From: Sinorhizobium meliloti 4H41
GTDB taxonomy: Bacteria; Pseudomonadota; Alphaproteobacteria; Rhizobiales; Rhizobiaceae
Length of the DNA: 64,000 bases
Reading direction: 5' to 3'
NCBI RefSeq assembly: GCF_000375585.1
Contig: NZ_AQWP01000005.1
Span: 124,001-188,000, forward strand
Both the position numbers and the translations under genes were made by a program. Shown here piece after piece: positions 24,334-38,305 of the stretch; position 1 is the stretch's first letter, and the number at the start of each line of letters is the position of its first letter. The notes under the pieces are model-generated. The model was given only the letters and a program-made list of their open reading frames with translations. It was not told the origin of the DNA and searched no databases.

Positions 24334-24444
24334 ATCACGATGTTTTCAGATCGGGTCGACCAAAAACATGAACGTGATCGCTTCCGAGAAGTTGAGACGC
24401 GGAATGCGGGCGGAAAACCGCACGCACTTTTCCTCATCCCGCTC
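24334..24444 (+). repeat. RIME1-like intergenic repeat, copy 3
   Basis: The fullest copy in the window: a palindromic head (CAGATCGGGTCGACC), AACGTGATCGCTTCCGAGAA, then GCGGAATGCGGGCGGAAAAC, CGCACGCACTTTTCCTCATC and CCGCTC. It fills most of the gap between the SBF transporter and the threonine aldolase gene. Confidence 0.7.
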
Positions 24445-24513
24445 CATCGGTCGCAATGCGCGCCGCATTCAAGCGATTTCATGCGGCGCGCTTCGACATC
24501 TGCCATATCCGCA

Positions 24514-25560
24514 TCAGCAGGCGGCGACGAAACGGTCGACGTCCTCGGCGCGGGTGGCGAAGCTGGTGACCAGGCGATAGAGCCCTTCGTCTTCCGCGAG
24601 GTTGCCTTCGAGATCGTGCGGCACTTCCCAATCGTAGAAAAGGCCGCCCTGCTGCTGCAGCCGGCCGGCGGCCTCCCGCTTCAGTACGACGAAGACTTCG
24701 TTGGCATCGGGCGCCCAGGCGAGCCGGCTCTCGGCCGAAGCGGTGATGCCGTCGGCGAGGCGCCGCGCCATCGCGTTGGCGTGGCGCGCGAGATCGAGCC
24801 AGAGATCTCCGGCGAAATAGGCGTCGAACTGGGCGGCGACGAAGCGCGACTTGGAGAAGAGCTGAGCCGAGCGCTTCCGCAGGAAGTGCATCTCCTGCGC
24901 CTTCGAAAGGTCGAAGAGCACCAGCGCCTCGGCGCACCAGCAGCCGTTTTTGGTTCCGCCGAAGGAGAGCAGATCGACGCCACGCTTCCAGGTCATCTCG
25001 GCCGGTGTCGTCCCAAGGCTGACCAGGGCATTGGCGAAACGAGCGCCATCCATGTGCAGCGGTATTTTATGAGACCGGGCGATCGAGGCGATCGTTTCGA
25101 TCTGGTCGAGCGAATAGACGGTGCCGCTCTCGGTCGCCTGCGTCACCGTCACCGCCATCGGCTGACCGCCATGGACGTTCTCCTTCGGGAACCGCCGAAT
25201 TTCGGCCTCGAGCTTCGCCGGCTCCATCTTGCCGCGAGCGCCCCCGACCGGGCACAGCCTCGCGCCGTGCGAAAAGAACTCCGGCGCGCCGCACTCGTCG
25301 ACGTTCACATGCGCTTCGCGATGGCAGAAAGCGATTCCGCCCGCCCGATTGGCGCTCGAAAGTGCAAGGGAGTTTGCGGCGGTTCCGGTGCCCACGAAGA
25401 ATACCGCGACCTCCCTCTCGAAAATCTCCGAAAAGCGCTGTTCCACTTTCCGATCGAGCTCGCTCGTGCCGTAGGCGGAAGCATAGCCCTGCGCATTCGT
25501 GACCAGACTTTCGGCGATCGCCGGATGGGCGCCGGCCCAGTTGTCGGAGGAGAAGATCAT
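24514..25560 (-). CDS. ltaE: Low-specificity L-threonine aldolase family protein
   Basis: A 348-residue PLP enzyme of the beta-eliminating lyase/threonine aldolase family, which splits threonine (and allo-threonine) to glycine and acetaldehyde. The N-terminus FSSDNWAGAHPAI, the GTGTAANSLAL phosphate-binding region, HMDGARFANALVSLG with the cofactor Asp, and the PLP lysine in SFGGTKNGCW are all visible. Start ATG at 25560 has GGAGGAGA upstream. It is transcribed away from gltB. The branch with ACGAPEFFSHGARL is common in rhizobia; a related phenylserine activity cannot be excluded. Confidence 0.88.
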   Translation of the reverse strand: MIFSSDNWAGAHPAIAESLVTNAQGYASAYGTSELDRKVEQRFSEIFEREVAVFFVGTGTAANSLALSSANRAGGIAFCHREAHVNVDECGAPEFFSHGARLCPVGGARGKMEPAKLEAEIRRFPKENVHGGQPMAVTVTQATESGTVYSLDQIETIASIARSHKIPLHMDGARFANALVSLGTTPAEMTWKRGVDLLSFGGTKNGCWCAEALVLFDLSKAQEMHFLRKRSAQLFSKSRFVAAQFDAYFAGDLWLDLARHANAMARRLADGITASAESRLAWAPDANEVFVVLKREAAGRLQQQGGLFYDWEVPHDLEGNLAEDEGLYRLVTSFATRAEDVDRFVAAC

Positions 25561-26138
25561 CTGAAGTTTACCCTGTTTACATCGAGCCACGCCGTGCGGA
25601 GAGGCGCGCCGGCGCGACCATAGCCGAGTCCCGTCGGCAAGCAAACGGCTGCGCTCGACTGTGCCTGCCTTGTAGTGCCAACCGGAGACCAGTTTGAAAC
25701 CAAAGTAAAGAAAGCGCCGGATACGGGTAATTAAATTTCAAACCCGGGTAATTTCCGGCAATGTTCGGCAAAATCTCTCGCATTATTTGCGGCCGAGGCC
25801 CTTGCGAAGGAGGGCGGTTTCTGGCATAGAGCGCATGAAATAGGACAGGTTTGCTGTCCTATTTCGGTCTAGGGGCCGGAACAATCGCCGGAGGCACCGT
25901 GAAAAGCGGCAGCCGGCGTGAAGCGCGAGGGGCTTTCGCCGGATTTCATCCGGTCGTTATTCCTTGGCGTCAGGATGGTCGCGGACATCGGTGCCTGACG
26001 CGGCCGCGCTTCATTTGCGACCTGATCAGGATCATGCGACGATAAAGCCCGGCTTGCCGCCGTGCGAAAAGCACCATGCGGCAACTGCGTGCGGGCCGCG
26101 TTATGCCCGGAATTCCCGGGTTCAACAGGAGGGAAAAG
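25561..26138 (+). other. Long divergent leader region between ltaE and gltB
   Basis: This 578-bp gap has no coding region I can support. It holds two direct repeats of CGGGTAATT (25724-25732 and 25745-25753), 21 bp apart in phase with the helix, inside an AT-rich patch. Further on is a perfect 12-bp hairpin GAAATAGGACAG/CTGTCCTATTTC at 25837-25865. The gltB ribosome site CAGGAGGGA is at 26126-26134. A promoter was not confidently located. Confidence 0.5.
25837..25865. promoter_or_regulatory. Perfect 12-bp hairpin in the gltB leader
   Basis: GAAATAGGACAG (25837-25848) and CTGTCCTATTTC (25854-25865) enclose a 5-base loop. No T run follows on either strand, so it is not a standard terminator. 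It lies about 275 bp before gltB and may be a leader structure or an operator. Confidence 0.5.
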
Positions 26139-30863
<4,725 letters not shown>

Positions 30864-30960
30864 CCGGCCCTCGTGAATACGGCTCCCGGCCCGCCCGGGT
30901 CAGGGGCCATCACGCGCGCTCGAGCGCGCCTGTTGAGATTGAAGATGTCAGGATCATAAG

Positions 30961-32418
30961 ATGGGCAAGGTTACTGGGTTTTTGGAGATCGACCGGCAGG
31001 TGGCGAAGTACCAGCCGGCATCCGACCGCATCCGCCATTTCCGCGAATTCACCATTCCGATGTCCGATCAGGAAGTGCAGAAGCAGTCCGCTCGCTGCAT
31101 GGACTGCGGCATTCCCTATTGTCACGGGCCGACGGGGTGCCCGGTGCACAACCAGATCCCGGACTGGAACGACCTCGTTTATAACGGCAATTGGGACGAG
31201 GCGATCCGCAACCTGCACTCGACCAACAACTTCCCGGAATTTACCGGCCGCGTCTGCCCGGCGCCCTGCGAGGAAGCCTGCACGCTGAACCTCGAAGACG
31301 TGCCGGTGGCGATCAAGACGGTCGAGCAGGCGATTGCCGACAAGGCCTATGAGATGGGCTATATCGTGCCGCAGCCGGCCGTGACCAAGACCGGCAAGAA
31401 GGTCGCGGTCATCGGCTCCGGGCCTGCCGGCATGGCGGCTGCCCAGCAACTGGCGCGCGCCGGCCACGAGGTGCATGTCTACGAACGCGAGTCCAAGCCC
31501 GGCGGGCTGCTGCGCTACGGCATTCCCGATTTCAAGATGGAGAAGAACTTCATCGACCGTCGTGTCGAGCAGATGCGGGGCGAGGGCGTGACCTTCCATT
31601 GCGGCGTCAATGTCGGTGTCGATGTCGCGGTGCAAAAGCTCGTCGATGAAAACGACGCCGTGCTCTATTGCGGCGGCTCCGAGACGCCGCGCGACGCCGG
31701 CATCCCCGGCGTGGAGTTCGTCGGCGTGCACGATGCCATGCCGTATCTGGTACAGCAGAACCGTCGCGTCGGCCGCGAGAACATCGATAGCGTGGGCTGG
31801 CCGTCCGAGCCGATCCTCGCCGGCGGCAAGCATGTCGTCGTCGTCGGCGGCGGCGACACGGCATCCGACTGTGTCGGGACCGCCTTCCGCCAGGGCGCCG
31901 TCAAGGTGACACAGCTCGATATTCGTCCGCAACCGCCCGAGAAGGAAGACAAGCTTGCGGTCTGGCCCTTCTGGGCGACGAAGATGCGCACCTCCTCCAG
32001 CCAGGCCGAGGGTGCGGTTCGCGAGTTCCAGGTTGCGACGCTCGAATTTGTCGGCGACGAGGACGGCAATCTCACCGGCGTCAAATGCTGTCAGGTCGAC
32101 GAGCGCCGCAAGCCGATCGCCGGTACCGAGTTCATCATCAAGGCCGATCTCGCCTTCATCGCCATCGGTTTCCGCGGGCCCTTCGCAGACAGCGTCCTCA
32201 AGGATCTCGGCGACAAGCTGACGGTCAACACCGACCGCCGCGGTTCGACCAATGTCGTGGCCAACGAGCGCGACTACAGGACTTCGGTCGACAAATTGTG
32301 GGCGGCGGGCGACATTCGCCGCGGCCAGTCGCTCGTCGTATGGGCTATCCGCGAAGGCCGGCAGGCAGCGCGCGCGATCGACGAGGCGCTGATGGGCTCG
32401 ACGGTGCTGCCGCGGTAG
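30961..32418 (+). CDS. gltD: Glutamate synthase (NADPH) small subunit
   Basis: A 485-residue beta subunit that oxidises NADPH and feeds electrons through FAD and iron-sulfur clusters to GltB. The cysteine-rich N-terminal segment is present (Cys46, Cys49, Cys54 and Cys60 in [16 protein letters not shown], then [12 protein letters not shown]). The FAD site is [20 protein letters not shown] and the NADPH site [16 protein letters not shown]. The length is usual for the bacterial GltD. It follows gltB in the same direction and the two form the gltBD operon. Confidence 0.97.
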   Translation: MGKVTGFLEIDRQVAKYQPASDRIRHFREFTIPMSDQEVQKQSARCMDCGIPYCHGPTGCPVHNQIPDWNDLVYNGNWDEAIRNLHSTNNFPEFTGRVCPAPCEEACTLNLEDVPVAIKTVEQAIADKAYEMGYIVPQPAVTKTGKKVAVIGSGPAGMAAAQQLARAGHEVHVYERESKPGGLLRYGIPDFKMEKNFIDRRVEQMRGEGVTFHCGVNVGVDVAVQKLVDENDAVLYCGGSETPRDAGIPGVEFVGVHDAMPYLVQQNRRVGRENIDSVGWPSEPILAGGKHVVVVGGGDTASDCVGTAFRQGAVKVTQLDIRPQPPEKEDKLAVWPFWATKMRTSSSQAEGAVREFQVATLEFVGDEDGNLTGVKCCQVDERRKPIAGTEFIIKADLAFIAIGFRGPFADSVLKDLGDKLTVNTDRRGSTNVVANERDYRTSVDKLWAAGDIRRGQSLVVWAIREGRQAARAIDEALMGSTVLPR

Positions 32419-32488
32419 GGCCAGTCCTCGCCGGGCCCGGCAGGCGGATGAGGGGCGAAGGCGGTGTTCCCGGAGCCCCGCGTTTCCA

Positions 32489-33751
32489 TCAACGCGTAGA
32501 ACTGCCCGGCGGCCCCTGCTTCGTCAGCCGGAAATCGTCGATACGTCCGGCTGGGGCGACGACCACCTCGCCCTTTTCGATGAGCCGGTCGCGCGGGCTC
32601 TTGCCGGTGCTCTTGAGGGGCGTGTCGCCGCCGAGAAGGGCGGTCGCTCCATCGAGTTCGGGATCGATGAGGCTGATCGGCTGCGTCTTGATGATATCTT
32701 CGTTGGCAAGCGGCTTGCTGACGACCAGGTCCTTCAGGCCTTCCGCACCCGGAACGTCCGTGGACGCTGCCGCTTCGCCCAATAGCTTGCGAATGTCCTT
32801 TTCAACATAGAAGGCCAGTTTGCGCTTGCCGGCCTTCGTCAGGTTGATGCCGTCAGAACCCCTGAGGCGGACCTGCTGCCCGTTGATGTCGGAGCCGGTC
32901 AGGACGAACTTTCCCCCTTCATCGACGAAGCCGTCCCAGATGTCGATGAACTGGCCGCCGACCTTCTCCACCTCTTCGCGGTAGATTCCGTTGAACGTCA
33001 CCATGTCGGCGGTCATGGACGTCGATTGGAAGGGCGGCATTCCGACCCAGAGAACCGGAAGATTGTCCTTGCGCGCAAGCGTCGCCAGTGCGTTGACGCG
33101 CTTGCGGTATTCTTCCGTCCAGGCGTCGGTCCGGAACTTCTCCTGCACGTCGCCGATCCGCATCATCTGGCGATCATTGGCGCCGAGGCTCACGACGATG
33201 ACGGCGGGCTTGAGTTCCGCGATGGCGTCGGGCAGCGCCTTGGGCCAGTCGAAATAGTCGTCGCGGACGATACCCGAGGACCCGTTGGCGCGCGTCTCGA
33301 TCACGATACCGGGCGTGGTTTCGAACGCGACCTTCAGACCGTCGCCAAGGCTGCCGGCAACGAAGTCTCCGACCACCAGGACCTTCTTGGCGTCCGGAGA
33401 TTTCTCCACGACGACCGGCGCGGGCGGCGGCGCCGCGGCGGGCCGCGGCTTGGCGCGGCTCGGGCGCGACTGCCGTGGCTCCGATGGTTGCGCTCGGCGC
33501 TTCTGGATGCGCTGCGGCCGCGGCTGGCGCCGAAAATCGTATTGATCCTCGTAATAGACGCGCCTTTGCGGCGTGAAGACGCCGAAGAGCCTTTGCAGCA
33601 CGTTGCGTCGTGGCACCCGCTCCTGGGCCTCGGCCACAGTGGCAAAGAAACCGGCGGCGACCATCGCCGCAGCGCCGAGCAAGACGGGAGCCAGCCGAAG
33701 CAAACGCGAAAACAGTCCCTTCCCGCGGTATCGGATCGTCAGCATGATCAT
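32489..33751 (-). CDS. DUF459 SGNH-hydrolase-like protein
   Basis: A protein of about 420 residues with a signal peptide or anchor ([20 protein letters not shown]) near the N-terminus. A basic Pro/Arg/Gln-rich region (about 55-115) is followed by a DUF459 domain of the SGNH fold (about 120-330): [17 protein letters not shown] carries the GDS-like block, [10 protein letters not shown] the Asn block, and [14 protein letters not shown] the C-terminal histidine-less block. Family members are secreted and may act on envelope polymers; here the classical final DxxH is replaced by DGINLT, so activity is uncertain. ATG at 33745 or 33781 are alternative starts. Confidence 0.8.
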   Translation of the reverse strand: MIMLTIRYRGKGLFSRLLRLAPVLLGAAAMVAAGFFATVAEAQERVPRRNVLQRLFGVFTPQRRVYYEDQYDFRRQPRPQRIQKRRAQPSEPRQSRPSRAKPRPAAAPPPAPVVVEKSPDAKKVLVVGDFVAGSLGDGLKVAFETTPGIVIETRANGSSGIVRDDYFDWPKALPDAIAELKPAVIVVSLGANDRQMMRIGDVQEKFRTDAWTEEYRKRVNALATLARKDNLPVLWVGMPPFQSTSMTADMVTFNGIYREEVEKVGGQFIDIWDGFVDEGGKFVLTGSDINGQQVRLRGSDGINLTKAGKRKLAFYVEKDIRKLLGEAAASTDVPGAEGLKDLVVSKPLANEDIIKTQPISLIDPELDGATALLGGDTPLKSTGKSPRDRLIEKGEVVVAPAGRIDDFRLTKQGPPGSSTR

Positions 33752-33855
33752 TTCACCGTCGAATGGCAGACATTCCCGCAACCATACGCCAGATCACGGC
33801 GATTGGCACCGTTTGATCGGGAATCGCCGTGATGAGAGAAAGCTGCGGGTGCGTT

Positions 33856-35073
33856 TCACCGGCGCAGGGCGCGCAACAGACGCTGTGTCGGCTCCCCGTC
33901 CGGGGCCAGGCCGTTCTGGGTCTGGAACGCCTGGATTGCTGCTTTCGAGCCCGAGCCGAAATTGCCGTCGACTTCGCCGTCGTAATAACCGAGTTCCTTC
34001 AACCGGTTCTGCAGCTCGAATTTTTCGCTGATGTCGAGCGAACCGTCCGGACGCGGCCAGCGTTGCTGCATGCCGGCATATCCTGCGATCTGATCCGCAA
34101 GAAGCCCGACCCCGAGCGCGTAGGAATCCGAGGCGTTATAGCGCTTGATGACGAAGAAGTTCTTGGTCATCAAGAATCCGGGGCCGTTGCCGCCGCCGGG
34201 CAGCTTCAGTTCGGCCCGCATCTTCGGATTGCTGAAGCCCTTGCCGCCCGGGCGGGCGAAGCCGAGGGCCGCCCACTGGCCGAGCGTCTTGGTCTGGCCC
34301 GAATATTTCGCCGCATTGGCCGGCGGGACGACCTCGTAACCCCATGTTTCGCCGGGACGCCAGCCGTTCTTCCGCAAGAGATTGGCAGCCGTTGCGAGCG
34401 CATCCGGCACTGAGTGCCAGATATCCCGATGGCCGTCGCCGTCGGCATCGACCGCATAGAGCAGGTAGCTCGTCGGAATGAACTGGGTGTGTCCCATGGC
34501 GCCCGCCCAGGAACCCGTCAACTCCCGCGGGGTGATGTCGCCGCTCTGCAGGATCTTCAGTGCCGCGATGAGCTGGGTCTTCGCGAATTTGGACCGCCTT
34601 GAGTCGGCATAGGCAAGGGTTGCCAGCGCCCGCGGCACGTAGTGCAGCCGGTCGTCTTTCTGGAGAATCGCGCCGTAGTTCGATTCCATCGACCAGATGG
34701 CGAGCAGGATGGATTTGTCGACGCCGTAGTGCCGTTCGAGGGCATTGAGCGTGCGGGCATGCTTCGCCGCCATTTCCTGTCCTATCCGCTTGGTGTACGG
34801 ATTGACACGCGCGTCGACATACTCCCAGATCTTGTGCTTGAATTCGGGCTGATAAGCGGCCTTCTCCAGCACGGCCGGATCAGGCGTCTTCACGCCGGCG
34901 AAGGCCTTGCGATAGGTCGCCTGGCTGATGCCGCTCTTGGCAGCCGTTGCATAGAAGTTATTGATCCAGTTTTGAAAACCCTGATCCGCACGCGCGGGCG
35001 ACGACCCAAAAGCGGCGGCAACAACGAGAGCGGCGGCGATATGTCGGAAGAACGTCCTGCGGTTTTTCATCAT
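33856..35073 (-). CDS. Lytic murein transglycosylase with peptidoglycan-binding domain
   Basis: A 405-residue periplasmic MltB-family lytic transglycosylase. A signal peptide (about 1-29, with NRRTFFR) is followed by the catalytic domain (about 30-325) with Glu130 in IWSMESNYGA, and the MltB signature GSWAGAMGHTQFIPTSY. A C-terminal PG_binding_1 domain covers about 345-402 (LKELGYYDGEVDGNFGSGSK). It cleaves glycan strands to anhydromuropeptides during wall remodelling. There is no lipobox, so it is probably soluble, unlike E. coli MltB. Confidence 0.92.
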   Translation of the reverse strand: MMKNRRTFFRHIAAALVVAAAFGSSPARADQGFQNWINNFYATAAKSGISQATYRKAFAGVKTPDPAVLEKAAYQPEFKHKIWEYVDARVNPYTKRIGQEMAAKHARTLNALERHYGVDKSILLAIWSMESNYGAILQKDDRLHYVPRALATLAYADSRRSKFAKTQLIAALKILQSGDITPRELTGSWAGAMGHTQFIPTSYLLYAVDADGDGHRDIWHSVPDALATAANLLRKNGWRPGETWGYEVVPPANAAKYSGQTKTLGQWAALGFARPGGKGFSNPKMRAELKLPGGGNGPGFLMTKNFFVIKRYNASDSYALGVGLLADQIAGYAGMQQRWPRPDGSLDISEKFELQNRLKELGYYDGEVDGNFGSGSKAAIQAFQTQNGLAPDGEPTQRLLRALRR

Positions 35074-35374
35074 CTGCTGTCGGTTCCGTTTCTCGGTGGA
35101 GCGTTCAGCCGGCGTTCATGCCGAACCGACTACTCCGAGGTTCGCAATTTGCCCGCACCAGGCCACTGGAAAGGGCAGTATGCGGTTCTTCTAGGGACCG
35201 GACGGCGCAAGCCGTACCCGATCGAGGGAGAAGCCTACAGAAACGAAGTCAACAAAGTCTTTACCATGAAAAAACCGAGTCGTCTTCCTTCGTAAAAAAT
35301 TGGCAATCGGCGACTAAATCCAATTCAATTTTCCTGTTTCAGGCTAGACTGAGATGCACTGCAAGGAGGTGCCA
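35074..35374. other. Divergent intergenic region, lytic transglycosylase/galU
   Basis: The 301 bp between these divergent start codons contain the galU ribosome site AAGGAGGTG at 35364-35372 and an AT-rich patch at about 35265-35345 that should hold the promoters. I find no confident -35/-10 pair, repeat or small gene. Confidence 0.5.
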
Positions 35375-36262
35375 ATGCACGACAAGCGCAAAGTCCGCAA
35401 AGCCGTTTTCCCCGTTGCAGGTCTCGGGACCCGTTTCCTTCCCGCGACCAAGGCGGTTCCGAAGGAGATGCTGACGGTGGTGGACAAGCCGGTCATCCAA
35501 TATGTCGTCGATGAGGCGCTCGAAGCCGGCATCGAGCATCTGATTTTCGTGACCGGCCGCAGCAAGGCGGTCATCGAGGACTATTTCGACATCCAGGTCG
35601 AATTGGACCAGACGCTGCGCGAGCGCAACAAGAAGGCGGAGATCGAGCTCCTCGAAGCCATGCTGCCGAAGGCCGGTACCACGAGCTTCACCCGTCAGCA
35701 GGCACCGCTGGGCCTCGGCCATGCCGTCTGGTGCGCCCGCGATCTCGTCGGCAACGAGCCCTTCGCGCTGCTCCTGCCCGACATGATCATGAAGGGCGAG
35801 AAGGGCTGCCTCAAGGGCATGGTCGAGCTCTACGAAGAGTCGGGCGGCAACGTCGTCGCGGTCGAGGAATGCGCGCCCGACCAGGCGCATAAATACGGAA
35901 TCGTCGGAGTGGGCGAGACGGTCGGCGACGGGTTCCGGATCACCAAGATGGTCGAGAAGCCGGCCAAGGGGACGGCTCCGTCGAACTTCTTCATCAATGG
36001 GCGCTACATCCTGCAGCCGGAGATTTTCCCGATCCTGGAAAAGCAGGAACGCGGCGCCGGCAACGAGATCCAACTGACCGACGGCATGGTGAAGCTCGCC
36101 GAAGCTCAGGCCTTCGCCGCCTATCGCTTCCGCGGCGATACGTATGATTGCGGCGCCAAGGACGGCTTCATCCTGGCGAACGTCGCCTTCGCTCTCGAGC
36201 GCGGCGATATCCGCCCCATCGTGGAAGGGCCGCTCAAGACGCTCCTGCAGGGTCTGAAGTAA
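35375..36262 (+). CDS. galU: UTP-glucose-1-phosphate uridylyltransferase
   Basis: A 295-residue nucleotidyltransferase that makes UDP-glucose for exopolysaccharide, glycolipid and LPS synthesis. The signature [18 protein letters not shown] (about residues 17-34) and [20 protein letters not shown] with the active-site Lys and Asn are visible. The start at 35375 follows AAGGAGGTG; an in-frame ATG at 35354 precedes that site and is not used. Rhizobia carry more than one copy; the copy at this position in S. meliloti is called exoN2. Confidence 0.95.
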   Translation: MHDKRKVRKAVFPVAGLGTRFLPATKAVPKEMLTVVDKPVIQYVVDEALEAGIEHLIFVTGRSKAVIEDYFDIQVELDQTLRERNKKAEIELLEAMLPKAGTTSFTRQQAPLGLGHAVWCARDLVGNEPFALLLPDMIMKGEKGCLKGMVELYEESGGNVVAVEECAPDQAHKYGIVGVGETVGDGFRITKMVEKPAKGTAPSNFFINGRYILQPEIFPILEKQERGAGNEIQLTDGMVKLAEAQAFAAYRFRGDTYDCGAKDGFILANVAFALERGDIRPIVEGPLKTLLQGLK

Positions 36263-36304
36263 GCTCGCACGTAGCCGGGGAGGCCGCGAGCGCGGCCGTC
36301 CCGA

Positions 36305-37741
36305 TCAGCGCCGGAGCGTCAGGCCGAGGCCAATCCGCGTGGTATCGGTCGAGCTACCCTCGTCTCTATCCGTGCGCTCGTAGCTCACGTCTCCGGTGAG
36401 CGCGAGATAGCGGCTCATGTCCCAGGTGAGCCCGGCGCCGGTTCGCCAGGTCGTCTCGTCGGAGGCGGTGGCATCCGAAGGAAAATCGCGCAGGGTGAGA
36501 CTGTTCGAAAGCCGGCCGACGAGGCTCGAACGCAACTGATGCGTGACCACGTTCGTCAGCTCGTAATTGATCGATCCCGCCTCGCCCGGAGTGGTCGACG
36601 GATCGACATAGGTCAGCACGCCGAAAAGGACGTCGGTGCCGCGGTGCGGTGACCAGTTGACGCGGCCGTCGAGCGAGAACCCGTTGAGGTCGCCGAGCCG
36701 TTCATCGTCGAAGCGGAAGGTCTCGTAACCGAGCGCCAGTTCACCGTTGAGTTTTTCGCCGAGATCGACCTCCATGCCGGCGCGGCCGGCATAGCTCTGA
36801 TAGGAACGCTCGAAGCCGAACGTATCCCGACGCAGATCATAGATCGATTTGCCGACGGAGGCCTCGAGGAAGGGGATGAGCGCCGGCGAAAGCTCGTAGC
36901 CGATCCGCCCGGTGAGGGTGCCGAGATTGCGGTCGCGATCCTCTTGCGAGAGCGTCGTCCCATTGTCGAGCTCGACATCGCCATAGGTGCGGCGCTCGAA
37001 ATCAACGCCGAGCGAGCCGCGAATGAGACCGAGGTCGCGCTCGACCGCGGCGCCCAGGCGATAGCTATGGACGCCGGATTGGCTGTCTGCATTGGCGATG
37101 GCATTCGGGTCGTTCGCATCTTCGCGTTCGAAACTGTAGCCTGTCCTCAGCCTTGCAATGGTCTCCGCGCCGAGGTCGAGGCGCAGTTCCGCGTCGATGT
37201 CGGCGCGCGGCTCCTCCTGGCCCTCACCGGATATGTTGTCCTGGATCACGCCTTCGCCGGTCACGCTGAGCTGATGGCGGGACCAGTCGGAGGTGAGCGA
37301 ACCCTTGAGCCCGGTCTCCATGAAGCCCCGGCTTTGGCTGCTGTCGCCGTTCTTCTGCCGTTCGTGGTTGAAGGTCTCGCTGAGCGCCGGCTTCAGAACG
37401 AAGGTGCCGATGCGAATGCCGGGCGCCTGGCCGTCATCGGGATCGATCCGCCTGCGCAGCCCGTCGATCGTCTCCTCGCGCCGGTTCAGGCGGTTGAAGT
37501 CCTCGTCCAGGGCCGGCGAGAGGTCGGTGCCGGCAAGGGCGCCGGTCTCCTGCGGATCGATGATGACCGGAAGCGGCTGGTCCGCTGGGGCGGCGACGGA
37601 GACGCCCGCCGGGGATGGATCGCCGAGGCTTTGCGCACTCGCTGGCGCACAGGCGAGGAAAGCGCAACCCGCCAGCAGCCATGCCGGCGGCTTCACACGC
37701 AAGGCGCCCGCCATCATCGAGCGTGAAATATTGGGCACCAT
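36305..37741 (-). CDS. Outer-membrane beta-barrel protein of unknown role
   Basis: A protein of about 478 residues. A signal peptide (LLAGCAFLACAPASAQS) is followed by a disordered linker and then about 340 residues rich in alternating hydrophobic/polar strands (GSLTSDWSRHQLSVTGEG, RLGAAVERDLGLIRGSLGVD, DTTRIGLGLTLRR) ending in an outer-membrane-like C-terminal strand. It resembles the outer-membrane beta-barrel family found in Rhizobiales beside exopolysaccharide genes. No function is known to me. It is convergent with galU. The start at 37741 (MVPNISRSMM) is a choice; MMAGALRVK is also possible. Confidence 0.75.
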   Translation of the reverse strand: MVPNISRSMMAGALRVKPPAWLLAGCAFLACAPASAQSLGDPSPAGVSVAAPADQPLPVIIDPQETGALAGTDLSPALDEDFNRLNRREETIDGLRRRIDPDDGQAPGIRIGTFVLKPALSETFNHERQKNGDSSQSRGFMETGLKGSLTSDWSRHQLSVTGEGVIQDNISGEGQEEPRADIDAELRLDLGAETIARLRTGYSFEREDANDPNAIANADSQSGVHSYRLGAAVERDLGLIRGSLGVDFERRTYGDVELDNGTTLSQEDRDRNLGTLTGRIGYELSPALIPFLEASVGKSIYDLRRDTFGFERSYQSYAGRAGMEVDLGEKLNGELALGYETFRFDDERLGDLNGFSLDGRVNWSPHRGTDVLFGVLTYVDPSTTPGEAGSINYELTNVVTHQLRSSLVGRLSNSLTLRDFPSDATASDETTWRTGAGLTWDMSRYLALTGDVSYERTDRDEGSSTDTTRIGLGLTLRR

Positions 37742-37840
37742 GCGCCGTCTGTCCGCAATTTGATTGCAATCGTTTCGCAATCGTAAAGGTGCGTGGTTAA
37801 CCAATCGTTTCTCTACCGCAGTTTCCGAACGCGGATGTGT

Positions 37841-38296
37841 TCAGATCTGCTCGACCGTCAGGTGGCGGCCGCTGCTGGCGACGATGCGCACGCGTGTGCC
37901 GACCGGAAGGTCGGGGCCCTCGACGGACCATGTCGTATCGTCGAGCCGCACGCGCCCGCGGCCCTCCTTGATCGGCTGCTCGAGCACTGCCGTCCGTCCG
38001 ACGAGGCTTTCGCCGCGCCTGTTGAGCAGAGGCTCGTCGCTCTCGGCGGAAGAGGAGACGAAGCGCCGCCCGATAAGGACGGAAGCGACCGAGAGCAAAG
38101 CGAAGGCGACGAACTGCACCTGCCAACTCCAGAACGGCGCCTCCCAGAAGAAGAGCGAGAGGGCCCCGGTGACGAGCGCGGCAAGCGCGATCCACACAAG
38201 GAAGACGCCGGGCAGGATCAGCTCCGCCGCCAGCAGCAGGAGGCCTAGGACCCACCAGCTCCAGGGGCCGAGTTCGAGGATGATGCGCATGATCAT
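37841..38296 (-). CDS. NfeD-like membrane protein
   Basis: A 151-residue NfeD short form. Three to four transmembrane helices (about 8-75, LGLLLLAAELILPGVFLVWI) are followed by a C-terminal OB-fold domain (about 85-148, LVGRTAVLEQPIKEGRGRVR). NfeD proteins act with SPFH proteins in membrane microdomain organisation or quality control. The gene follows the SPFH gene by 9 bp on the same strand, the usual pair. Confidence 0.9.
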   Translation of the reverse strand: MIMRIILELGPWSWWVLGLLLLAAELILPGVFLVWIALAALVTGALSLFFWEAPFWSWQVQFVAFALLSVASVLIGRRFVSSSAESDEPLLNRRGESLVGRTAVLEQPIKEGRGRVRLDDTTWSVEGPDLPVGTRVRIVASSGRHLTVEQI

Positions 38297-38305
38297 GGGC
38301 GATCC

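Noticed and set aside
32430..32450. Palindromic GCCGGGCCCGGC after gltD as a terminator.
   Set aside because: It has no room for a loop and no T run on either strand.
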